Made by a program: the position numbers and the translations under genes. From Paralithodes platypus (lineage: Eukaryota > Arthropoda > Malacostraca > Decapoda > Lithodidae): a stretch of DNA of 64,000 nt. Location: contig CM064545.1 in NCBI GenBank assembly GCA_032716605.1, positions 10,073,564 to 10,137,563 on the forward strand, read 5' to 3'. The number at the start of each line of letters is the position of its first letter. The stretch's first letter is position 1. The notes under the pieces were generated by a model. The model did not search any database. It worked only from the letters and a program-made list of their open reading frames with translations, and had not been told where the DNA came from. Positions 22,911-35,830 of this stretch are shown piece after piece.

Positions 22911-23434
22911 TTATAGACTATTGTTTTGCTTGAGTATACAGTATAGTACAGTATATATTTGCAAGCATTACCTTGTATTCATTACTCCTAAATGGTAGAA
23001 CTTGTACTGTATATACGTAAATATTAATAAACACAGGTAGCCTATATTTCACCATTTGGGTTTTTGTTATACCATGCTTTTTGGTGGGTTTACTGGATAA
23101 AAGGTGGATCCTAACTTAACTGGTGTGGCAGAGAAGGAATTCACACACAGAGACACACACACATACATGCAGAGGTGTAAGGACAACACAGGAGTACATA
23201 CTGTATATAGTTATTATATTCAATATAGATAACAACATATGATGGCTTACTTGGCTAATGGTTCACACATATAATGGCATAAAATACCAAACACAAACTC
23301 ATGGATATGGAATAGAATATGATATACACCGGAGCTAAGATGAATTGCAAGTATTAAGACTGGAGGTTTACTGCTCCTTTGAATTAGCAATAGAAATTAC
23401 ACACAAAATATATGTGAATGATTCATATTGACAG
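22911..23434. other. Nothing recognised
   Basis: AT-rich; short CA-rich patch near 23145-23165. Confidence 0.4.
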
Positions 23435-23670
23435 GTAGATGGATTGGGTGCAGGAAAAACACAGGGAAGAGCTATGATTCTTTATTTGCTAACGTTTTGG
23501 GCTATCTATTACCCATCTTCAGAGAGACTTGTCAGTCTCTGAAGATGGGTAATACCATGGTATAAAGACTAATATTAGTCTTTATACCATGGGTAATACA
23601 TAGCCGGAAAGATTAGAGAATAAAGAATCATATCTCTGTTGTGCGTTTTTCCTCCACCCAATCCATCTAC
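23435..23670. mobile_element. Foldback/MITE with ~90-bp arms and a 38-bp perfect palindrome
   Basis: The ends GTAGATGGATTGGGTG and CACCCAATCCATCTAC are exact inverse copies. Similarity continues inwards through ATGATTCTTTATT and TATTACCC. Two nested dyads lie inside: TATTACCCATCTTCAGAG against CTCTGAAGATGGGTAATA, and a perfect 38-bp palindrome at about 23561-23598 starting CCATGGTATAAAG. A possible target copy, AAAATATAT, occurs at 23405 and 23671 but leaves 20 unexplained bases on the left. Confidence 0.75.
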
Positions 23671-23674
23671 AAAA

Positions 23675-24283
23675 TATATATAAATAAGTCAATGAGTGTC
23701 TCTCATATATCAGAGTTTATCACGGATATATTGGTATACTAAAAAGCGCACTTAGGAGTCTTCGCACATAGATTTAGACAAGTCACGGAAGCATTTCTCG
23801 AATGAATTTAGCATGAAATGAAAGTATAAACACAATGAAATAATCACAAGTCATTTGGTCACGGGCGTGGAAAGATAGTGTCACTGGGGTTGATTTTATG
23901 TGTATCACTGTATGGGTGTGTGCGGCTATAAAGTGAAATATTACCATATGTGATCTCACAAAGAGTTCATGTACAAAATATTCTACTTTATAACAATAAA
24001 TATGTGTGGTTTGTATCGTCGTCCATAGAGGCCTAACAAGTGATAAGGGAGGTCTGTTATACACTTATACAGCCTTCAGCAAGCTAAGTTCTTCGTTCTG
24101 GTGCCGTGGTCCAACATCTACGGATCTTCCTCGTGCTCGTCCTTGTAGTGGCTTCAACGTCAGGGTTGGTGGTGGGTGGTCCTCTAACAACGTCCTATAA
24201 CAGGTCTTGACACGGCTTTGAGTTGGTTCCTTACCATCCAGGTGTTGAGAGGTAAGGGAGAGGGATCAGAGAAATTACTAGGG
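23675..24283. other. Nothing recognised
   Basis: Short ORFs only; no domain or repeat named. Confidence 0.4.
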
Positions 24284-24910
24284 AACAAGGATCAGCGTAC
24301 TGGTAATCTAGCAACTCCTATACTCAAGTCTCAGGCTACATACGGACCAGTGTACTGGTGATACCAAGCCTGGAGGGTTACAGAACTTACTAGGCAGCGC
24401 GGACCAGTGTAGCCTACTGTCCACCACGCAATTTCTCTCTTGAGTAAGGGAGAAGTCATTATGGCCTGAACAACTATCGATACCCAAGTTGGGTATGGCC
24501 AGAGAATCTATTAGGCGGCTCGGACCAGTGTACTGTCCACCTAACAATTTCTCGGTTGGGTTTGGATCACTACCCAGGGACTGAGTTATAGCAGGCTACA
24601 TGGACCAGTAGACTGGTAGCAAGCTAAAGCTCAATAACCGGGCTCGACACACTACTCGGACCAGTATACTGGCAGTAAGTCATTACCCAGGATCTGCACA
24701 ATAACTAGAGTCATACGGACAGGTGTACTAACAACTCGTCGTTATTATACAATTCCTCCTTTACTATCTTTAGGCAAGTGGGACAGTTTAGGAAGCTCCA
24801 AGTCTATGTATCTTCTTGCACTGACCAGTGTACAGGCAATTGGAATTAGACCAGGAGATTGGATAGGGCTAGATGATGTTTGACTGCACTGACCAGTGTA
24901 CGGGCAGATC
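24284..24910. repeat. Spaced dyad cluster, core CCAGTGTACTGG
   Basis: The words GGACCAGTGTACTGG or close variants start near 24288, 24344, 24401, 24522, 24602, 24659, 24717, 24822 and 24891. CCAGT..ACTGG is an inverted repeat kept exactly at 24347, 24605 and 24661. Spacing is 55-120 bp. Two blocks with CCACC..CAATTTCTC follow-on suggest a decayed satellite with a period near 118 bp, but the core is better kept than the spacers. Confidence 0.65.
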
Positions 24911-25809
24911 ACGTTGCACCTAGGAATCGGCAGCTACTCTGACTTCACCCTGTCTGCCCTCTGCTGGTTTCACCTGGCACGTCATACATTCAGCAACGTA
25001 GTCCAAGGCGAGGTATTTGCAAGTAATAGGGGTATGGGGTTAAGGTGTCAATTTTAAAGGGCTTTGGTCGACTTCCCTGATGGCATTGGTTCTGATTTCT
25101 CGGGACTAGTTTTGCTTCTCGTTCTTGTGGATCTCCCATTTTCTGTCTTTCTGTCCTTCTTTCTTTCCTACTGGCGTCTTCCCGTTCTTGTTGGTCTTTC
25201 CGTTTTCTTTTTTTCTTGCTCTGGTCGCTACTATATCCTGAGTCTCGTGTTTTCTCTCATATTTTAGGTATTGATCATATTTGTTAAAAATGGCAATTTA
25301 TTTGGCTTTAACTAATATCACCGTAAAAAACGTAAAACGTATGTTTACTACTACTACTACTACTATACCACTACCTTAATAATAATAATAATAATAATAA
25401 TGTTATACCAGGTTTTTACTGGGGTTGTATTGACTAATTAGATAGGTTCTTACTTGACTGGAGAAAAGGAGACCAACACAAACACAAGCATGAAGACAAT
25501 AGAGGATAATATAATGCAGAGTACAAACATAGATTATTCTTATTTCACAGTAACATATGATTATAAGTGCAATGTTACATCAGACATGGATAGGAAATTA
25601 TATAACAGCACAATCGAGGATCCACTAGGTGTCTCAAGGGGAAGATCTTTGGCAGGTTCCGACAGTCTTTGAATATGCGGCTGCGTTGTATTCCTGATGA
25701 CGACCTGGTCCGTGGTGGTGGTCCTGCCGTGTGACGGTTGCAGAGTTGGCGAAAACTACCTTGGGGTCTTCTGAAGATCTACGAGGTTGAGGTCTTTTAC
25801 GAATACGAG
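24911..25809. other. Gap between motif clusters; simple repeats
   Basis: Contains CTA and AAT trinucleotide runs near 25347-25400. No gene recognised. Confidence 0.4.
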
Positions 25810-26290
25810 CAATTTCACCAGTGTAGTACACTCTCGTATAGGACTTGAGTAGGGAGTCGTTTCACCAGTGTCTTACGCCCTCCACTACGAATCCTTGACC
25901 TAGACTTCCTACAGGAATCTCTGAAATAACTTTGATGTTAGATGTTGTGGTTATACGAGTACTAACCGTTTCACCAGTGTCTTACGTTCTCCTATTGCAG
26001 GACTTAAGTAGGGAGTTGTTTCACCAGTGTCGTTACACCCTCCACTACGAGTCCTGACTGAAAAGGAAGCCGTTTCACCAGTGACTTGCGCTCTTCTAAC
26101 CACCCTTACTATTTTTGTAGGTGTACTAGAACTAGAGCGCTTGTCGGTATTGCATACTCTAATTACAGTAAATCCTGTACCAAGGCAATGTAAAGATGTT
26201 GGGTGGTCACCAGTGTGGTCCAACAAGAATACTAGCAAATCCAAGGTACCTTTGAGAAATGCGTCTAGTAGTTCCACCAGTGTCTTACTC
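25810..26290. repeat. Second spaced motif cluster, core TTTCACCAGTGTCTTAC
   Basis: CACCAGTG words occur at about 25816, 25862, 25973, 26023, 26077, 26208 and 26272, most preceded by GTTT and followed by CTTACGCCCTC-like sequence. Longer blocks (GGACTTNAGTAGGGAGT before, CCACTACGANTCCT after) show decayed tandem units. Confidence 0.65.
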
Positions 26291-26299
26291 CCTCAAGGC

Positions 26300-27869
26300 A
26301 ATTTCTCAGTTAATAGTAGCCTACCAAGTCTTCTGATATTATCCCTACCGGTGAGGTAATAGTATCTGTTCAACTCTACTGATGATGTGGTAGGCTGAGA
26401 TGGTCTTACCACTTTCGTCGTTCTCCTCGGTGGGGCATTTCAGGGCTAGAGGGGCGGCTGTGCCTGGAGGAGGGTCTGGGCCGGCTGCGGTAGCCCTTCT
26501 GGGAATCCGCGTCACGGCGGTGGTGCTCCTTTGAGCAAGAAGGGCGCGTGGTGTGTTGATCTTTATGCACGGTTTGTTTATTACGACATCGTGAGGGATT
26601 ATCTTTGTTAGGTATATCATCAGTAGGTGCCGTCCTCACAGGTATGTTCTTTCCTGGGGTCGGGGGAAGTGCCTGAGTGATGCAGGTGACCCGAGCGAAG
26701 CGTGGTGAGGAGTCGCTTGTGCCCTCTTGTCTTGGTGTCGCGGTGGCAGTGGTTGTTGGTGCGTGCAGGGCCTCATCTCTGTGGTTTGTTTCCTTGGCGC
26801 TGTTCTTCCCTATCTCAAATAATAATAACGTATTGCATACAAAAACTGTTTCAATATTTTTAAAAGTTTGGTCTATAATTACCTCTCAGTACAATCCCCA
26901 ACACTTTAGGGAGCGTTATCGGTGTCGGACATGCAACTTATAAAACATATCACAGAGTACATGAAATGTCAATGAAAGCTAGTAACACATAATACAGTTG
27001 CAATCTGAATATCTGATGCTATAATTCAAGACAAATACACTATATTAATCGCAAAAACACACACATTCCGTCGATTACAACATGATGAGACAACTTTAGT
27101 AAAATAAGTGAACATAACTTGAATCGTAATTAAGAGCAAGAAATAATTAGGCCTACCTATAGTACCAAGGTCTAGGTTGAGTGGTCAAACAGGGAGCATA
27201 TATTTATAAACACATATATACAGTATACATGTATAGTCCCGGATATATGTTCTTAACCATCCTAGGATTGACATTATGTAATTAAAATGTTATGATATAC
27301 AGTATATACGAAAAAACACTTACTTTTCCATAAATTTACAAACTGATAATTGCATAAAATATTGATTATACATACACTGGTTGATTCAAAATGTAATACT
27401 TGCGTAATTTATTCACAGGATGGTTAAAATCATGTGTCCATGAGTGTACATACATACTATAGATGTACACTCAGGGACAAATTTAGTGTTTGCCGCTCCA
27501 AAATCTGTACCTTGGGGTTCTCTTTTTTTTATAAGATAACATTATTCCCTAACACATCTGAACAAAGCTTATATATCCAAGCTCTGTTCAGGTGTGCGAG
27601 GAGTACATTTGTCTTATTCTAATAGACAAAATTAAAGTAGACATTTTGGAGCGACGACACTAATTTTGTTTGTTGGTGAAATACAGCCTTACACAGTTAT
27701 ATACCCAAATATTGGCTACAGTTTACAGAGTTCCAACAATCTTAATTATATCTATTAGAAGCTCAACAGTTAATGTATAAACTACATTTAAAGAACGGTA
27801 TACATAATGTAAAAAGAGGATGAATCAAAAAATATATGTGATAATGTTTCCTACAGCAATCTGAAAAGA
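26300..27869. other. No gene recognised
   Basis: A GC-richer part (26400-26800) holds short overlapping frames on both strands without a domain. The remainder is AT-rich. AATAATAATAA at 26818. Confidence 0.4.
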
Positions 27870-28500
27870 AATGTAATTGACAACTTGAGAGTTTTGTTCT
27901 ATAAGGAAGTTGGAGTTGTAGACATCGATAGTAAACATAAATGTAATAATAATGTAGGTTTCGGATGGCTCAAGAGTATGTTGAATTGGATTTGATGTAT
28001 CTATAAATGTACTATAACTGTATTTGATGTATCTATAAATGTACTATAACTGTATTTGATGTATCTATAAATGTACTATAACTGTATTTGATGTATCTAT
28101 AAATGTACTATAACTGTATTTGATGTATCTATAAATGTACTATAACTGTATTTGATGTATCTATAAATGTACTATAACTGTATTTGATGTATCTATAAAT
28201 GTACTATAACTGTATTTGATGTATCTATAAATGTACTATAACTGTATTTGATGTATCTATAAATGTACTATAACTGTATTTGATGTATCTATAAATGTAC
28301 TATAACTGTATTTGATGTATCTATAAATGTACTATAACTGTATTTGATGTATCTATAAATGTACTATAACTGTATTTGATGTATCTATAAATGTACTATA
28401 ACTGTATTTTAGCTGGTATAATTATGTTAAATATCGATGTATACATCTCCAACTTCCTTATAGAACGAAACTCGCAAGTGGTCATTTGCATAATTTCATA
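27870..28500. mobile_element. TIR element with an internal 32-bp minisatellite
   Basis: The left arm (GTTCTATAAGGAAGTTGGAG, 27895-27914) and right arm (CTCCAACTTCCTTATAGAAC, 28448-28467) are perfect inverse copies. Weaker similarity extends outwards and inwards (GACATCGATAGTAAACATAA against the inverse of TTATGTTAAATATCGATGTA). Between them lies the 32-bp array. No coding frame. No target duplication identified. Confidence 0.75.
27991..28410. repeat. 32-bp minisatellite, 13 copies
   Basis: The unit is TTTGATGTATCTATAAATGT then ACTATAACTGTA, with essentially no variation between units, so the array is young or homogenised. Confidence 0.97.
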
Positions 28501-29477
28501 ATTATATTTTCTGAGACTACGAACTTCATAGGGTTACTGTACATATGCATACATACAATGTATACATGCCTAGACATATACGTACATACAGACTGACAGA
28601 CATACAGACAAAAAGGTGCACACCTAATTCTTACCAAGTTACTCCATCAATATATCCGTTTTCTTAAAACAAATTGTAAACAGCGGACCAAATAACTGCG
28701 GAAAAACGGCAGCACTGCCACTATGGTCAGTGTGTTGCTAGACGTTGCTAGGGGAGGATGCGTCTCTCTCACCCTGCGACACCAACATACGACCGGGTGG
28801 CGAAAATATATGTTTTTCACCACCCAAATGCTTTTCCCACTGGGTTTATCGCTCTTCAAGGTTGATATGTTCATCATATAAGTAAAATAAATGCACATGG
28901 AAAATAATTAATGCTTTATATCGTACATATAACAAATGATGTCATAATCTAAGGCTAGAAATTCACAAATAACCACCCTAGTCCTTAGGGCATTTTTTCC
29001 TTTGCCGGGTTAAGTTCCATTTTTTAGGACAAGAACCACATAGATATGCAAACTCAACAACAAGCTCTCTATGGTTTAAGATTTATCTTGGCAAGAAAGG
29101 GAGGTTAACGATCGATATATTTTCATAATCCAATTAACATAAGGGATTTGATTAAGAGTTATGTAAGGAAAACGAGAAAAGCAAATTGTAATGTGAGACC
29201 TTGCAAACAGTGGCAGCTCATTTATTGGGCAGCATGCAGAGCTGGCAGTCTCTCCTACTGTGCATTGCCAAGCATATCATTCATATATTCCTGTTGCTGG
29301 AATATATTTTAACCACAGTTATTGTCCAACTAATTGGATTAATCTGCTACTCTATATAATATATTTAGTACTATTTCCATTCAATAATATGTACAATATC
29401 GAATACAAATCATGTAGGCCTGTACAAGATTTTTTCCACCTTACCATCTGAGTCTCGACTCTTGAGGGCTTGCCATG
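28501..29477. other. Nothing recognised
   Basis: AT-rich; CATACATA-type short repeats near 28540-28610. Confidence 0.4.
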
Positions 29478-29590
29478 AAGGGACTGGAGTTCTCGCAGAG
29501 AGTCTCCAGTCCTGACGTTATTCTTGACTTACATTGTGCTGGCTTAATAATCCAAAAAAGGGTGATAGTATCTTAAGTCCTATTTAAATT
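29478..29590 (+). repeat. Hairpin repeat family, copy 2
   Basis: GGACTGGAG (29481-29489) pairs perfectly with CTCCAGTCC (29504-29512). Then TGACGTTATTCTTGACTTAC and TGCTGGCTTAATAAT, ending AGTCCTATTTA. Confidence 0.85.
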
Positions 29591-29651
29591 ACAGAAATAG
29601 TGGGCTTCAGTGACCAGTATGGTAAGCTGATGTTGGGTGTTTATAGCTAGC

Positions 29652-29765
29652 ATGGGACTGGAGTTCTAACGGAGAGGCTCCAGTCCTGACGTTATTCTTG
29701 ACTTGCAGTGTGCTGGCTTCATAATAATTAATAGGGTTGATAGCCTCTGAAGTCCTATTTTATCT
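29652..29765 (+). repeat. Hairpin repeat family, copy 3
   Basis: GGACTGGAG (29655-29663) and CTCCAGTCC (29678-29686) form the stem. The body matches copies 1 and 2 and ends GATAGCCTCTGAAGTCCTAT. Confidence 0.85.
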
Positions 29766-31407
29766 AACTTACAGTTAGGTTAGCTGAAGCGACACCAACT
29801 TCTCCATTTGTTGTTTTTGGTTCTTTGTTGTTAATGTCAGAGGCTGGGTAAGCATTGTGACGTTTTTTGTATAAATATAACTCTAGCACTTGTTGGTGGG
29901 CTGCCTCTCCATTTGTTTTAGCTCAGTAACACATTGTATGGGTTCGGTACTGTAACTACCCTGTTTTGGACTATTTAGCACTCATGTTACTTTATATAGT
30001 TGTCCGTTAGAATAAACATATCACAGTAGTTAAGATGGGGAAGAAATAGAAGATACTGTATCTTTCATCCATAGAGTTTTTCTTCACTTTGTAAATGCGT
30101 GCTCTCATTTAAGTTTTACCTGGGAAAAATGCCATGACATCATACGAGGTTCATGGATTATCATTACCCGGGATTCCTGAGATAGGCGATTTTCATTTGG
30201 CAAGGCACTTAAATTAAGCAAGTCATGGTGGTGGTGCCACCTAGTTCACTTCGGCTCACTCACCTAATGTGAAGTACACTTCTCGGCCTGTCCTCGAGTA
30301 AGGGCATATTGTATTTTGCTTGTTCATATTCTTAATGCATCTTAATTGCAAGGTAGCTACCCACTTGGGAGATAAGATAACTGACATATATTTACATAAT
30401 TACGTTATTTATCTATTCTACTGACCTATTTTAATAGCGAATCATTTAATTATTTGGCATATTGATCTAGTGAATGACTTGGTGATTGGCATATTGAATT
30501 ATTTACGATCACATGAGATTAGTGTACAGCTATTAATGACATTGTAATCGGTCTTAGAGTAGCGTGCCCCATGCTGGCCTAGTCGTCACCTGGTTCAAAA
30601 CAGTGGTTGGACCTTATTGTAAAGGTACCCTTCATTGCTTGATTACTGTTATACTGCAATTTGATATTTCTGTCAGACTCGTAAGTAACTCGACAGTTTG
30701 GGTTAATTAAGTAAACATACTGGAAGTTCAAATTAGGCGCCAGTATTAGGCTAAGTTATATATCTATATAAAAGATATATACTATTTCGTATTAAGTTTA
30801 TATGGGTTTATTATCCATAAATATATCGGGTTATCATTATAATCAATCCGGTATATCCTTTTAGTTAGTTAAATGACGCATTGGTGGAATATAACTGCGC
30901 ATGCGTCATTCTCGGAACTGGCGGGTTCATCGCCACAAACCTCAGAATCGCTTTCGCTACGACCTCAAGAACATCTCCTTCTAGCCGCTCCAATACAACC
31001 ACCTGTTTCCTGCTAAGTCATCCTAATTCTTATATCTTAGTGGCCACTATATCTTCTATATATTCCTACCACTATCATTGAGCTATCTATCATTATCAAC
31101 CAATAAAAGTAAATTAACTCTTGTGAGTTTATAGGTAAATTCCGCTTTGTTTACTATCGAATTCTCACAATATGGTCCTTCGATACCTCTGACTTTTGCC
31201 TTGTGTTATCTCTTTCTTCTTGTCTTTTCTTTCTTCTGCTTTCATATTGTCTGCTATTTCCTAGCTATTCCTTCTTTCTGTTCCCTAGTTCCGCTTCCCT
31301 GGTGTCCCCTGTAGGTTTGTGGGCTGGTGTTTATTGTCTGTGGCCTAATTTCCGCCGGTTCCCGCTTATTTTACCTGGCCATATGGGCCGCCACCAGCCG
31401 ATGTACA
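29766..31407. other. No gene recognised
   Basis: AT-rich flank. An 86-codon hydrophobic frame at 31203-31463 is pyrimidine-rich by composition and not supported. Confidence 0.4.
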
Positions 31408-32472
31408 GTCACGAGATATCCCTTTGCGTTACTAGGTGGCGCGGTTATCGTTTTTATGAATGAGTGGGTGGAGGTAGGAGGTGGGAATGAGAGGTCGTAG
31501 AGTAGAATACTAGCTTGTTTCGCGCGTGCGTGCGTGTGTGTGTGTATGTGTTTACCTGGTAACAATTTCATTACACGACTTATCAAATTACAACATTGTT
31601 TTTGTTATAGTGCATCGTACGATCAATTTCAGGAAGGAACTACTCCCAGATATAGCATAATGCAACTATTATCTTCTGTCTCTATAACTGGCTGTTAGAA
31701 TATCTCCCGCTCATCCACCCCACCCCCACCCCACCCCACCACATACACACACACACCTCGTCTTTTGCTCACTCCGCGACACCAACTTTCACAGCTCGGA
31801 AATGATTGTGTGTACGGGCACAATACTTGAAATAATAATTATATTTATAATAATTGTTGTTCTATGCCATATATTACAGCATTGATATAATTGGTAATGT
31901 ATACTAAGTGAAACCTCGCCCCTTCCATTTATCTTCTTGTCATGGAAACTGCTTAAGGGTGGTTGAAAACCTACCTTTTTACCCAAATTGCCCATAATGT
32001 TATGCACATATATTAGTTATATATCGTAGATACATTTCTGAAGTCCGATATCATAACCAGCCAACTACTTATGAAATAATTAGTTATGATTAGTAATTGG
32101 CGTTGGCATGTTTGTATACGGTTCGCATGTATAGTCTAGCGATTGGGGGACACTATTCAATTTGAATAGCATTGATAGCAAAGTATGCAAGGTGCATAGC
32201 CTATATATGTTTAAATATTGATTAGTATTAATGGTTATTTCAACACATTTAGTTCCAACTGTTTATATTGTATCATTGGTATTTACTTTGTGCATGGTTG
32301 GGATGTCAGCGATAATAGTTATATGAAATGACTATGACCAATCTTTATAGACGAGAAGATAGCCATAATAGATCAAAGCTACGTGTTCTCTCGGAAACAT
32401 ATTACCTACCATTCAAAAATGGATATGGTGAGGTGGCAGCAAGACACTTTGACAAATTTGATAACAGAATAA
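31408..32472 (+). repeat. Inverted segmental duplication, copy 1, part 1
   Basis: Matches the reverse complement of 42,480-45,255. Shared stretches include ATATCCCTTTGCGTTACTAG, GTTTACCTGGTAACAA, GGTGTCGCGGAGTGAG (inverse), the AAGGGTGGTTGAAAACCTAC region and ACCAATCTTTATAGACGAGA. The last ~130 bases are an old Jockey-like LINE relic. The copy is cut at 32472 by the TIR element and continues at 36449. Confidence 0.85.
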
Positions 32473-32661
32473 GGTTATACTGATGTTTTGGACCGACAGT
32501 TAGCCCATCGATCTGTTTAGGCCTAATAGGTCCGGTAGAGCATATACATCATTGCTATATATGGCATTAAGAGCTGAAATGTATTATAAGGGAGAAAAAA
32601 ACAAAAACGCTAAAATACATGTATAGGCCTAGGCTACTGTAAAACAATAAGTTTTTCAGCC

Positions 32662-35600
32662 AGTACAAAGGAGTACAAAGGAAATCAAGCAACAACAGAT
32701 CTAGTGACCCTTCTAGGTTGCTTGTCCTCCAAAACACTGAGGATCAAGTGTCCAAACAGTGGTTTAGAGTGGGTAAGGGAACATTGGAAAGGGAAATACT
32801 GCCCTGGAACTAATGTCCGTGGCAGGATTAGGAAGTTAGTAGGGGACAGATGGGTTAGTAACTGAGGGGGGGATAAAATAAAGTTATTCATTTACAAACG
32901 CAGTCAGTCGCGGGGTTGATGCGAGATATTTGTCTAGGCGGAGTTTAAATGAATCAACGGTGATGCAGTCTATAACGTTTCGGGGAAGCCCATTCCACAA
33001 GTTGACAACTCGATTGAAGAAGAAATTCTTAGATTCGTGTGAGTTAAAAGATTTACCAATAATTTTGCAACCGTTTCCCCGCGTGTAATTAGATTGGTCG
33101 ATAGTGAAGTACTTACTACAGTTCATATTGTCAATGCCTTTGATGATTTTGAACACTTGAATTAAGTCACCTCTTAATCTGCGCTGGGTTAAAGGAAATA
33201 GATTTAATTCTCTAAGACGCTCTTCGTATGGTTTGTTCTTTAGGCTAGGTATCATTTTGGTAACTCTACGTTGAACTCGTTCTAGCTTGTTTATATCTTT
33301 TTGGTAATAAGGGCACCAGGATTGAACGCAGTATTCCAGAAGAGGGCGGACTAATGAATTGTAAAGGGTTAGGATAACTTCTTTGGATTTATGCTCAAAT
33401 GACCTGCCTATAAAGCCAATTATTTTGTTTGCCTTCTTAACAACTTCTGAACATTGTTGACTCGGTTTTAGGTTACTCGATATTGTTACTCCCAGATCGG
33501 TTTCTCTGTTTACATTCTTAAGCTGAGTGCCATTCATCGAATAGTTTGCTTTCTCATTTAGGTATCCGATATGTAGTACTTTACATTTATCCGCATTGAA
33601 ACTCATTTGCCAAATTTGGGCCCAACATGACAATTTATCTAGATTGTGTTGCATATCGTCAACTTGTTCTTTTGAGAGTACGCTATTTGCAATTTTTGTA
33701 TCGTCAGCAAATTTTGAGATTGTACAGGTGAGACCCTCATCTATGTCGTTGATGTAAATTAGAAAGAGAATTGGTCCTAGTACCGATCCCTGGGGTACCC
33801 CGCTACTTACATTGGTCCATTTTGATGCCTTACCGTTTATGACTACTCTTTGCTTTCTGTCGCTGAGCCAATTTTCTATCAATTTCAACACACCGTCTTG
33901 TATTCCATGCGCTTTTAGTTTTAGCAGTAAACGTTTGTGGGGAACTTTGTCAAAGGCCTTTTGAAAATCAAGGTATATAATATCTACAGCTTTACTCTCA
34001 TCGTAGAGGTTGAGGATATCGTGGAAGAAGTCTAAGAGGTTTGTTAAACAGGAACGTTTTTTACGAAAGCCGTGTTGAGTATCTTTAAGTATGTTATTTT
34101 CCTCTAAGTGATTTACGAGTCTGTCTCGTATGACCGTTTCTAGCATTTTACATACAACTGAGGTTAAGCTAATTGCACGGTAGTTACTGGGTAGGGATTT
34201 GCTGCCTTTTTTGAATATCGGTGTTACGTTGGCTAGCTTCCACTGATCGGGCATAGTTCCAGACTGCAAGGATTTATTGAATAGTAATGTCAGTGGTTTA
34301 GAGAGTTCATCCTTAGCTTCCTTTAGAACTCTAGGCGAGATTGTATCAGGTCCAGGCGTTTTATTTACCTTGAGTTTATCTAAACAATTCAATACTTCTC
34401 TCTCTGTAACGGTGATATTGCTTAGAACATCTGAATTATCAATCTGAATCGGCGATGGTGTAGGGATATCACTGAGGTCTTCTGTTGTAAAAACTGATGC
34501 AAAGAAGGTATTGAGGGCATTACTCATTTGTTCTTCGTCTTTGGTGTATTCTCCATTTTCATCGACTAACGGTCCAACAGTTGAAGTAACAACTTTTTTC
34601 TTTCTGATATAACTATAGAATTCTTTCGGGTTTGTTTTACTTTGATTCGCAATATGTAACTCTAAGGTCTTTTTACTTTGCTTAATTAACTTTTTGGCTT
34701 TGCGTCGTAGCTCTACAAATTTCAGCCGTTCTTAGTCATTTTGTGAGGATTTTAATCTATCATTAGCACATTTTTTAGCAAGCAGGCAGTTTGAAATATC
34801 TTTATTCCACCATTTGGGCTTATTATTATGGCCTGGATGCCGAGTTTATGATGGTATGCAGTCTTGCACTGCTTTTAGGTAAGTGGCTTCGAATAACTTC
34901 CAAGATGTATTTATGTCGTTATTGTGAATTAAAAAGCTCCAGTCAGTTTCTTTAAACATAGCTCTAAGTTTATGGAAGTTTGCTTTCTTGAAATTAGGGA
35001 CTTTTTCGATGCTACTATTTGGTTCGTTACTAGTAAACTTTAAAGTGAAAGTTATCGTACGATGGTCGCTGTTACTGAATTCATCACCAACATTCAAATT
35101 CTCTATTAATTCTTCTTTTGTTGCAAGTACAATGTCAAGAACGTTATTACCACGGGTCGGCGTTCCAACAAATTGATAAAGCGAACTCTCTTGCAAGTTC
35201 GTATACAAGTCATGTCCGGAATGTGAAGTAAGAGTATCGCCCCACTTGGTCACAGGTAAATTAAAGTCACCAAAAATTACGGTATCTTGTGAGTTACTTA
35301 CATCTGCAATTTGTTCGTAAATTTCTCGGTCAGTTTGCACTGATTGAGCTGGAGGTCTGTATATTAATGCAAGTATTATTTTGGTACCTTTATTATTCTT
35401 TATTAGCACAAAAGATGCGTCGACGTTCACAATTTGAGGTTTTGACAAGAGGGTAGGGTTAAGACTTTCTTTGATATAAAGTAAAACGCCACCTCCATTT
35501 CGATTTATTCGGCTTTTCTCAAACATTACATAACCGGGAAGTGAATACTCTGCTAAAAAGTCTCTATCTTCTGTATTGAGCCAAGATTCTGTTATGCCAA

Positions 35601-35830
35601 TCACATCATAATTTTCTGTAAACACTAGCTCCTCTAAATCTGAAATTTTTTTGCGTATGCTACGAGCGTTTGCATAGAAAACCTTTAAATTTGTTATTTT
35701 AGAACTCACGGAACGCTCTTTAATAATATTTTTGGTTCTTGTCGGATCTACATTTATGTTCATGGCTGTCCTCGGTCCTCGCTGTCTTCGGTCCTTATCG
35801 CTGGTGGTCCTCGGTTGCCTCTGTTTTTTT
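32662..35830 (-). pseudogene. CR1-like LINE (copy 1): ORF2 with two in-frame stops
   Basis: ORF2 runs from about 35760 (MNINVD) to the stop at 32884, about 958 codons, broken only by TAA at 34846-34848 and TAA at 34732-34734; the + copy at 59.5 kb has lysine at both sites. The N-terminal half is an APE endonuclease (NARS, ITESWLN, YRPP, GDFNLP, SDHRTI). The RT follows with NYRAISLTSVV, YLDFQKAFDKVPH, SGVPQGSVLGP and FADDTKI at the active site. A ~220-bp 3' UTR ends in reiterated CCTTTGTAC at 32662. The 5' end breaks within the tail of ORF1 near 35830. Its product would nick and copy at the target. Recently inactivated. Confidence 0.9.

Noticed and set aside
24284..26290. Minus-strand TGET-like peptides resembling zinc-finger linkers
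   Set aside because: CACTGGTGAAAC happens to encode TGET, but no C2H2 Cys/His pattern accompanies it.
29868..29930. Second TATA-initiator pair (TATAAATATAA with TCAGTAAC)
   Set aside because: Spacing of about 57 bases is too large for a core promoter.
31203..31463. 86-codon hydrophobic frame as a membrane protein
   Set aside because: Pyrimidine-rich composition explains it; it overlaps the duplication without matching frame in the other copy.
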